A stretch of 32,403 nucleotides of DNA, from positions 1-32,403 of the IMG/VR virus record IMGVR_UViG_3300030101_000543, one strand, 5' to 3'. Numbering within the stretch: the stretch's first letter is position 1; every line of letters starts with the position of its first letter. The notes under the pieces are model-generated. The model was not told the DNA's origin, ran no database searches, and saw only the letters and a list, made by a program, of their open reading frames with translations. The position numbers were made by a program, and so were the translations under genes. The DNA comes from a virus. Shown in pieces: positions 1 to 5,267 of this stretch.

Positions 1-90
1 TGATTGGTTTACAGAAGAAACAAATGAAAATATTGAAGAACAAACAAAGACAAATGATAGACAAAGAAAAGAACAAGCAAAAAACAAAAC
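1..90. repeat. Left copy of redundancy A (matches 30819-30908)
   Basis: Bases 1-84 are identical to 30819-30902. At 85 the copies differ (c versus g); 86-90 match again and the sequences then diverge completely. The repeat lies inside the minor head gene and codes for the linker after the MuF domain. It shows that the window is longer than one genome unit, with an offset of 30,818 bases here. The identity stops abruptly where the variable C-terminal cassette begins. Confidence 0.97.
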
Positions 91-877
91 TCAATCATTA
101 GTTCCTAATGTTGCAATCGGATCATTGTTGAATAAGGGTAGTGATAAAATAAGAAAAAATTATGAAGATGAATTTAATTCTCAACTAACAGATCAACAAA
201 AAAATATTGTAAACAGGATTGAAAAACCTACAAGCATATCAAGAGGAAGTGGTAAATATCGTTATAGAACAGGTGAATTAGTAGCAGGTTCTAATGCAAA
301 ATCTAAAGTGCAAGGTGGACAGGGAGTGAAAAGTTTTGTTATTGCACATGAATATGGGCATCACATTGATTATGTCACAAGTGGTGTTAAACTAAAATTT
401 TGGTCTGCACTAAATGAAGATTTTGCAAAAGCTATTGATAAAGATAGAAGGAAATTTAAAGGACAAAATTTTAAGGATCTTAGAGGTATTTCATCAGATG
501 GATATTATATTATAGATAATGAAGAATTAGATACAATATTTAATGAATTAGCTACAAGAGAAAAAAAAATAATCACAATAACTAGAAGAAAACGAAAATA
601 TGAAGTTACCAGAAATATTACGGAATTAAAAGGAGATGGATATGCATCAGTAAGTGATATAATTGATGCTTTAACTAGGGGTAATTTCTCAAAAAAGTAT
701 GGAATGTGGGGACATGGTACTAGTTATTTTAACAAACAAGGCTATATCCAAATGGAAATATTTGCTAATTTATTTGCTATAAAACATAACGAAAAAGCGT
801 ATAATCTTGCAAAAAAATACATACCAAATACTGTAAAGGAATTTGAAAAAAGATTAAAAGAATTAGAAAGATTTTAG
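2..877 (+). CDS. MuF-type minor head protein, C-terminal part with putative zinc-metallopeptidase domain (allele 1), 5' truncated
   Basis: The frame is open from base 2 and continues the same reading frame as the complete homologue at 29884-31758, so this is the 3' end of the minor head gene cut by the window edge. A TTG at 125 is not a real start. The first 28 codons match the linker of the other copy (from its residue 313), after which the protein is unrelated in sequence. The visible part is 291 aa; the full allele would be about 603 aa. It carries HEYGH (bases 347-361), the HExxH zinc-binding motif, and a downstream MEIFANLF with a candidate third ligand Glu at 755-757. A WGHGTSYF motif lies between them. 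From memory this C-terminal arrangement also occurs on minor head proteins of other phages. Peptidase activity is inferred. It could be an injected effector or, less likely, a head-maturation protease. Confidence 0.85.
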   Translation, partial: DWFTEETNENIEEQTKTNDRQRKEQAKNKTQSLVPNVAIGSLLNKGSDKIRKNYEDEFNSQLTDQQKNIVNRIEKPTSISRGSGKYRYRTGELVAGSNAKSKVQGGQGVKSFVIAHEYGHHIDYVTSGVKLKFWSALNEDFAKAIDKDRRKFKGQNFKDLRGISSDGYYIIDNEELDTIFNELATREKKIITITRRKRKYEVTRNITELKGDGYASVSDIIDALTRGNFSKKYGMWGHGTSYFNKQGYIQMEIFANLFAIKHNEKAYNLAKKYIPNTVKEFEKRLKELERF

Positions 878-884
878 AATATTT

Positions 885-1091
885 ATGACATTAACAACAG
901 ATCAAATACAAATAAAATTAGCAGAGTGTCAAGAGTCTAGTGATTTTTATAATTTATATTTATTACATTTTGGAGAGGAAGTGCCAAAACAATATACGCA
1001 AAGTGTTGGAGATGAAGTTGAAATAATAATTGATGCACTAATTGACAACAAAAAACTATCAAAAGAAAAATTACCCGAAATTTGGGATTGA
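885..1091 (+). CDS. Small acidic protein paired with metallopeptidase allele 1
   Basis: A 68-aa acidic protein begins 7 bases after the minor head gene stops. I do not recognise a family. It is rich in Asp and Glu, has no signal peptide or membrane segment, and ends in KLPEIWD. The other copy of this locus has a different small acidic protein (59 aa, 31759-31938) in the same place, ending KIPEELQNLD. Both stop codons lie exactly 47 bases before the scaffold ATG. The matched replacement of this gene with the upstream peptidase domain suggests a cognate partner such as an inhibitor, immunity protein or loading chaperone. That role is inference. The start has only a weak ribosome site, so translation is probably coupled to the upstream gene. 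Confidence 0.75.
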   Translation: MTLTTDQIQIKLAECQESSDFYNLYLLHFGEEVPKQYTQSVGDEVEIIIDALIDNKKLSKEKLPEIWD

Positions 1092-1114
1092 AAAATCTAT
1101 AATTATTTTATACA
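1088..1114 (+). promoter_or_regulatory. Possible promoter ahead of the scaffold gene
   Basis: The 47-base gap before the scaffold start holds TTGAAA (1088-1093), a perfect TATAAT (1098-1103) and TATACA (1109-1114). TTGAAA to TATACA gives a short 15-base spacer, and TATAAT has no good -35 at 17 bases. The matching gap in the second copy (31939-31985) has the same length but a different sequence and lacks TATAAT. AAGGAG before the ATG is conserved in both. The promoter call is weak. Confidence 0.3.
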
Positions 1115-1124
1115 TCTAGCATAA

Positions 1125-1556
1125 TAAGGAGAATTATTATGTCTGACGAGAACAAAACGGAAACAGTACAGGAAGAAACAAAACAAGAAGAAGTAGTAGA
1201 ACAAGTAGAAGCTAAAGAGCCAAAAGAAGATAGCCAAGCATTGATTGATAAAACAATCAAAGACAGACTTCATAGACAGAAAAGAAGAACACTAGAAGAT
1301 TTGGGTGTTGCTGACATTGAAGAAGCAAAAGAGATTATTGCTAGATCCAAAGAAGCTGAAGAAAAAAGAAAACTTGAAGCAGGTAAGTTTGAGGAAGTAA
1401 GGCAGTCTTTAGTTGATAATCATAAGAAAGAATTACAAAAATTACAAAATGAATTACGAGATGAAAAGATTGACAAACAATTAATTCAATCAGCATCTAG
1501 TAATAAAGCAATCAATCCTAATCAAGTAAAAGATTTATTGAAAAATAATGTTCGAC
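1125..1556. repeat. Left copy of redundancy B (matches 31972-32403)
   Basis: This stretch covers the scaffold ribosome site and the first 139 codons. It matches 31972-32403 over 432 bases with five mismatches: 1134 (t/c, leader), 1179 (c/a, Thr to Lys), 1240 (a/c, silent), 1474 (c/t, silent) and 1553 (c/a, silent Arg). The offset is 30,847 bases, 29 more than for redundancy A, because the two cassettes between the repeats differ in length. The mismatches indicate two closely related genomes rather than one sequence read twice. Confidence 0.97.
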
Positions 1557-1849
1557 TAAATCAAGAAGGTAGAGCAGAAATACTTGATAAAGATGGAACA
1601 ACAAGATACAACAAAGAAGGCAAACCATTAACCATAGATGAGTTTGTTTCTGAGTTTATGACACAGAATGCACACTTTCAAGTTGCAACCCCTTCTGGGA
1701 GTGGAAGTGTTGGTAATGTGGGGAAGGTAAACGCACAGACCTTTAATTTGGCGGACTTAGACATGACTAATCCAGAGGATAGAAAACGATATGCAGAATA
1801 TCGAAAAGAAAGAAATTCTAAACCAACTGTGATTAATCTAAATAAATAA
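1139..1849 (+). CDS. Scaffolding protein (DUF4355/GP20-like)
   Basis: A 236-aa hydrophilic, strongly charged protein lying directly before the major capsid gene, which is the usual place for a scaffold. The N-terminus is Glu/Lys-rich, residues about 60-125 look like a long coiled coil, and the C-terminal third has a Gly/Ser linker followed by a charged, helical end (DPEDRKRYAEYRKER is typical of this group, except that here it reads NPEDRKRYAEYRKER). It would guide assembly of the procapsid shell and then leave. The AAGGAG site at 1126-1131 fixes the start. No separate prohead protease is visible nearby. Function is inferred from position, composition and resemblance to the phage minor structural GP20/DUF4355 group. 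Confidence 0.85.
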   Translation: MSDENKTETVQEETKQEEVVEQVEAKEPKEDSQALIDKTIKDRLHRQKRRTLEDLGVADIEEAKEIIARSKEAEEKRKLEAGKFEEVRQSLVDNHKKELQKLQNELRDEKIDKQLIQSASSNKAINPNQVKDLLKNNVRLNQEGRAEILDKDGTTRYNKEGKPLTIDEFVSEFMTQNAHFQVATPSGSGSVGNVGKVNAQTFNLADLDMTNPEDRKRYAEYRKERNSKPTVINLNK

Positions 1850-1875
1850 TAACCGCTATTTAAAGGAGAAATAAA

Positions 1876-2715
1876 ATGGCAAATGAAACAACAAGTAGTA
1901 CGATATCAGAACTATATACTGAGATCGTAGCAGAAGCATTGTTTGTTGCTTCCGAGCAATCAATTATGCGAAATCTTGTGCGAAATTACACTATTGCTGG
2001 GGGCGGCAAATCTGTAGAAGTACCGATTTACGCAAATGTATCAGCAGCAGCAGTAAATGAAGCAACAGATTTATCAAACACAGCAATCAACCCTACATCT
2101 GTGACTATCACAGCTTCAGAGGTTGGTATTATGACAACACTTACAGACTTAGCTAGAAATTCAGCATCAAGAAATGTTGCGGCAGACATTGGAAGATTAT
2201 TCGGTGAAGCTATTGCAAGAAAAGTTGATGCAGATTTATCAGCATTGTTCACAGGCTTTTCAACAGAAAGAGGTGGTGGTGCAGGTAATGAACTAACTGT
2301 TCAAGACTTGTTTGAAGCGGCGGCAGACCTAAGAACTGCTAATGCACCTGCACCTTATTATGGTGTATTTCACCCAAAGCAAATCTTTAATGTTAAGAAG
2401 TCATTAACAAACACATTTGTTGGTAGAGATACAGAATTATCAAATGAAGCTATGAGAAGTGGTTTTGTTGGTAATATCGCAGGTATTCAAATATTTGAAA
2501 GTTCAAATGTTTCTGTTGATGGATCAGATGACTCTATTGGTGGTGTATTCTCACAAGATGCTTTAGCACTTGCTATGATGCAAGATCTAAAGATTGAGAG
2601 CCAAAGGGATGCTTCGTTGAGGGCTGATGAGCTAGTAGCCACAGCAGTTTTTGGAGTAAGTGAAATCCACGACAGCTATGGTGTTAAATTAACAGCAGAT
2701 AGCTTGGCTAACTAA
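1876..2715 (+). CDS. Major capsid protein
   Basis: A 279-aa protein following the scaffold by 26 bases, with AAAGGAG before the ATG. It is rich in Ala, Thr and Ser, with the pattern of an HK97-fold coat protein: an N-terminal helix, a GGGKSVEVPIY strand (residues about 43-53), a central helix around RNSASRNVAADIGRLFGEAI, and a C-terminal strand region ending in YGVKLTADSLAN. It lacks the long delta domain that scaffold-independent coats carry, which fits the separate scaffold gene. A strong hairpin follows the gene, separating this highly expressed unit from the tail genes. Coat identity rests on composition, size and order; I am fairly sure. Confidence 0.88.
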   Translation: MANETTSSTISELYTEIVAEALFVASEQSIMRNLVRNYTIAGGGKSVEVPIYANVSAAAVNEATDLSNTAINPTSVTITASEVGIMTTLTDLARNSASRNVAADIGRLFGEAIARKVDADLSALFTGFSTERGGGAGNELTVQDLFEAAADLRTANAPAPYYGVFHPKQIFNVKKSLTNTFVGRDTELSNEAMRSGFVGNIAGIQIFESSNVSVDGSDDSIGGVFSQDALALAMMQDLKIESQRDASLRADELVATAVFGVSEIHDSYGVKLTADSLAN

Positions 2716-2728
2716 TAAATAACAATTT

Positions 2729-2751
2729 AGGGGTGGGTTTTTCCCACCCTT
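2729..2751 (+). terminator. GC-rich hairpin after the capsid gene
   Basis: GGGTGGG (2731-2737) pairs with CCCACCC (2743-2749) around a five-T loop, with one A-T and one G-T pair outside. It is by far the most GC-rich element nearby. The T tract after it is short, so it may be a partial terminator or an mRNA 3' stabiliser. A near copy of the same hairpin sits at 20183-20204. Confidence 0.75.
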
Positions 2752-3243
2752 ATGATAATAATAATTATGGCTACAACAGATTTTTCAGTTAACTTGGCAG
2801 AAGTTCAAAAATATCAACCAGATATAGCCGAGTTTGGCATAACAGATTTTGATACCCAACTACAATTCGCAGAAGATGATGTCATTAGACAGATCAGAGA
2901 AGAATGGTGGGAAAGATATAGACATACAGTCAGATACAAAGATATAACAAAAGTCACATCACTAGAGTTAGTAAACTCTAAATTAACAGACGCACAATGG
3001 AAAAGGTGCGTAGTTTACAAAGCATTAGCAGATTACATTTACCCAATACTATCAAAGTTCAAAGATCCAGATGGTGGAGATGGTAAAGATACTTTTCAGA
3101 ACAAAATGGATTTTTATAGACAAAAGTATGCAGAGGAGTTTCAAGCAGTACTTAGAGATGGTGTTGAATATGATGAGGACAGTAGCGGTACAATCCAAGC
3201 TAGTGAGAAAGAGCCAATTCATATGTTAAGATTGCAGAGGTAG
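2752..3243 (+). CDS. Head-tail connector / head completion protein
   Basis: A 163-aa acidic, mainly helical protein right after the coat gene. The size, helical pattern and place fit the gp6/gp15-like connector that binds under the portal. Two starts are possible: ATG 2752 gives a poly-Ile N-terminus, while ATG 2767 (MATTDF) looks more natural and gives 158 aa. Neither has a clear ribosome site because the terminator hairpin lies directly upstream; the capsid hairpin could therefore affect access to this start. The assignment comes from gene order and general features only. Confidence 0.65.
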   Translation: MIIIIMATTDFSVNLAEVQKYQPDIAEFGITDFDTQLQFAEDDVIRQIREEWWERYRHTVRYKDITKVTSLELVNSKLTDAQWKRCVVYKALADYIYPILSKFKDPDGGDGKDTFQNKMDFYRQKYAEEFQAVLRDGVEYDEDSSGTIQASEKEPIHMLRLQR

Positions 3244-3246
3244 AAA

Positions 3247-3291
3247 ATGTGCGAATGTTGTGGTGGCGATTGTATCTGTAAATTATGGTAG
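3247..3291 (+). CDS. 14-residue cysteine-rich microprotein
   Basis: ATG at 3247 opens MCECCGGDCICKLW followed by TAG. Five of 14 residues are Cys, in a CxCC-x4-CxC arrangement that could bind zinc, iron or copper. It starts 3 bases after the connector gene stops and its last codons overlap the ATG (3285) of the next gene. It could be a metal-binding peptide or only a translated leader that couples the neighbouring genes. No ribosome site is obvious. Confidence 0.4.
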   Translation: MCECCGGDCICKLW

Positions 3292-3746
3292 CATCTGTAT
3301 CTATTAAATCTAATACGATACAACTAAGAAAAGAACTTGCAGAAATCCAAAGAAAATTTCCAAATGTTATCAGACAAACTTTGGCAAATGTTTCAGCTTT
3401 ACAAATAAGAAATATTAGAGATAGAACCCAAAGAAAAGGAGTATCTGTCAATGGTTCACCATTTAAAAAATATTCTCTAGGATATAAAAGAGCAAAGGTA
3501 AAAGAGTCTGGAGTTGTTGATCTTACCGATACAGGACAAATGTTTAGTTCTTTAACAAGTAAAATTACACCATCAAAGGGTAGTTTGTTTTTTAGAAATA
3601 TGTTTAGTAATAAAAAAGCATTTTTCCATGACATAGCAGGTGCAGGTAAAGGCAAGGTTGTAAGACCATTTTTCAGTATCAATAGACAAGAAGAAAAACA
3701 AATAGTAAAAGTATTTGAAGATAAGATTGCTAAAATATTACAATGA
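3285..3746 (+). CDS. Tail completion / virion morphogenesis protein
   Basis: A 153-aa basic protein. The segment from about residue 55 (GSPFKKYSLGYKRAK, then VDLTDTGQMFSSL) is typical of phage virion morphogenesis (Mu/P2 gpS-like) and HK97 gp10-like tail completion proteins: a Lys/Arg-rich loop followed by an L-T-D-T-G-x-M motif. It would sit at the head-tail joint and let a finished tail attach to a filled head. The start overlaps the microprotein stop, and the end overlaps the next gene by 4 bases, so it is translated within a coupled row of small structural genes. Confidence 0.75.
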   Translation: MVASVSIKSNTIQLRKELAEIQRKFPNVIRQTLANVSALQIRNIRDRTQRKGVSVNGSPFKKYSLGYKRAKVKESGVVDLTDTGQMFSSLTSKITPSKGSLFFRNMFSNKKAFFHDIAGAGKGKVVRPFFSINRQEEKQIVKVFEDKIAKILQ

Positions 3747-4186
3747 GTAAAAGAGAGAATATTGCAGGGAATATAATTACAGTATTAGATGCTGTATCTT
3801 CACCTATTGAATTTAAAAAACTTACAAGAGAACCATTTGATCCAGAGGAGTTATCAAATGCACAGTTCCCTGCCATGTTTATTTCTACAGGAGATGAAAC
3901 AAGAGAGGATCTAAGTTTGGGTGACTCATCAGCAGGTACAAGAAGTGGCACGATAGATTTTGTGATAGTTGCTTTTGCAAAAGGCACAGATACAAATATA
4001 GATACAAAAAGAAATCAACTAATAGAGGTTATTGAGGAAACACTAGATGCTGATAGAACTAGGGGTGGGAACGCATTAGAAACAAAAATTGTAGAAGTTT
4101 CTTCTGATGAGGGAACACTTTATCCTTTGGGTGGAGTAAGAATTGTGGTAAGAGTTTTATATAGTTTTACTAGAGGTACAGCTTAA
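3743..4186 (+). CDS. Tail terminator protein (gpU-like)
   Basis: A 147-aa protein between the tail completion gene and the tube gene, the usual place for the tail terminator that caps the tube at the head side. It begins with a helical stretch (MSKRENIAGNIITVLD) and has alternating hydrophobic beta strands, with the C-terminal strand VRIVVRVLYSFTRG similar in style to gpU-like proteins. The ATGA overlap at the start and TAATG overlap at the end show tight coupling. The family call is by order and pattern, not by a decisive motif. Confidence 0.65.
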   Translation: MSKRENIAGNIITVLDAVSSPIEFKKLTREPFDPEELSNAQFPAMFISTGDETREDLSLGDSSAGTRSGTIDFVIVAFAKGTDTNIDTKRNQLIEVIEETLDADRTRGGNALETKIVEVSSDEGTLYPLGGVRIVVRVLYSFTRGTA

Positions 4187-4374
4187 TGGCAAAAAGAATA
4201 ACTTTATGGAAAGATGGATATTCTAAAGAAATTTGGGATAGCGAACTAGACAAGTTTCTTTCATTAGGTTATACACTTAATGAAGAAAAAAAATCTACCA
4301 AGAAGAAAAAAAAGGTAGAAGATCAAACAAAGGAGAATGAAGAATGGCAACCCATGTCGGAACAAGTGGATTAG
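4186..4374 (+). CDS. Small charged protein before the tail tube gene
   Basis: A 62-aa protein with a lysine run in the middle (KKSTKKKKKVEDQTK) and an acidic end. I do not recognise it. It begins at a TAATG junction with the tail terminator gene. Its 3' end overlaps the tube gene by 31 bases in another frame, so the tube gene's ribosome site (AAGGAG) is inside it. Translation through it may help expose the tube start. Confidence 0.65.
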   Translation: MAKRITLWKDGYSKEIWDSELDKFLSLGYTLNEEKKSTKKKKKVEDQTKENEEWQPMSEQVD

Positions 4375-4730
4375 TTAAAGTTGGTGGCACTACAGTTGGT
4401 GAAGTAATCGGTTTTTCTATTGATGAAACACAAGATACTGTTGAAGATACAACATTAACTGACTCAAAAAAGTCTTACAAAGTTTTAAGGGGAGATGCTA
4501 CAGCTACTGTTGAATGTCATTTTGATGAAACAGATAGTGGTCAAGAAGCATTAGATGTAGGCACATCAGCAACTTTGGAATTATATCCAGAAGGTGCAGA
4601 TAGTGGTGATAAATACTATTCTGGCACAGGTATTGTGACAGGTGCATCTATAGCTGTGACTCTTGATGGCATTATTTCCAGAACTTTTAACTTTCAAATT
4701 TCTGGTGGCATATCTCACTTATCTGTATAA
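4344..4730 (+). CDS. Major tail tube protein
   Basis: A 128-aa protein with many Thr, Gly and Val residues and alternating beta strands. It begins with a Gly-rich strand (GTSGLVKVGGTTVGEVIGFS) and contains the DETQDTVEDTTLTDS loop, a pattern I associate with the TP901/HK97-type major tail tube family. Monomers would stack as hexameric rings around the tape measure. AAGGAG at 4330-4335 supports the ATG at 4344 despite the overlap with the previous gene. Confidence 0.8.
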   Translation: MATHVGTSGLVKVGGTTVGEVIGFSIDETQDTVEDTTLTDSKKSYKVLRGDATATVECHFDETDSGQEALDVGTSATLELYPEGADSGDKYYSGTGIVTGASIAVTLDGIISRTFNFQISGGISHLSV

Positions 4731-4743
4731 TATCTAATATTAT

Positions 4744-5088
4744 ATGGCTAAAAAAGATTTTCTTGAAGGTGCTATAACTCATTTTAAGCACCAAGAAACA
4801 AGAATTATTGAAGTTCCAGAATGGAACTTAGTAGGTGAAGATGCTATTTATGTGAAACCTTTTACTCTCATTGAGAAAGATGAGATATTCAAAGGTACAT
4901 CTGACAACAGTTTGACAGTTCTTATTGATGTCATTGTAAAAAAAGCATTGACAAAAGATGGTGATAAAATGTTTGATCTTGAAGCAAAGATCAAAATGAA
5001 AAGATTTGTAGATCCAGATATTCTAAGCAGAGTTGCAAGTCAAATTCTTGGTACATCACCAGATACACAAGCCTTAAAAAAAAACTAA
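4744..5088 (+). CDS. Tail assembly chaperone (gpG-like, short product)
   Basis: A 114-aa acidic protein lying directly before the tape measure gene, as lambda gpG does. It ends two bases after a run of As, and the -1 frame stays open beyond its stop as far as the tape measure start. The chaperone coats the tape measure protein and recruits tube subunits. See the slippery site and the long product for the frameshift evidence. Confidence 0.85.
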   Translation: MAKKDFLEGAITHFKHQETRIIEVPEWNLVGEDAIYVKPFTLIEKDEIFKGTSDNSLTVLIDVIVKKALTKDGDKMFDLEAKIKMKRFVDPDILSRVASQILGTSPDTQALKKN

Positions 5089-5267
5089 ATTCAAATCAAG
5101 ATTTTAGATTTTATTATTTTCTAGCAGAAAAATTACACAAAACTATTGGTGAAATTCTACAGATGCCTGTAGAAGAATTTACAACTTGGATAGCTTATTT
5201 TACTTTAAAACATGAAGAAGAACAAAAAGCATTGAATAAAGCAAAGATGCAAGGTAAAAGAAGATAA
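4744..5267 (+). CDS. Tail assembly chaperone, frameshifted long product (gpGT-like)
   Basis: A -1 shift at 5079-5085 joins the first 114 codons to 60 more codons in the -1 frame (from 5085 to the TAA at 5265-5267), giving about 174 aa. The added part contains FRFYYFLAEKLHKTIGEIL, MPVEEFTTWIAYF and a basic end (KMQGKRR), a good match in style to the T domain of G-T chaperones. It has no ATG of its own until 5163, well inside the domain, so frameshifting is the simplest way to make it. The TAA shares its last A with the tape measure ATG. Confidence 0.85.
5079..5085 (+). promoter_or_regulatory. Programmed -1 frameshift site A AAA AAC
   Basis: The heptamer fits X XXY YYZ in the frame of the chaperone gene, one of the most efficient -1 slippery sequences known in bacteria. 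The zero-frame stop TAA follows at once (5086-5088), so readthrough in frame is impossible and the shift is placed at the last moment. I see no strong downstream hairpin; the sequence after it is AT-rich. Confidence 0.85.

Noticed and set aside
125-877. Stand-alone 250-aa gene starting at TTG 125
   Set aside because: The frame is open to the window edge and continues the minor head gene seen complete at 29884; the TTG has no ribosome site.
1-1556. True tandem duplication of the minor head/scaffold locus within one genome
   Set aside because: The first copy has no minor head N-terminus and starts at the window edge, and the redundancy is at both ends of the window, which is what an over-closed circular assembly gives. 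Not fully excluded without reads.
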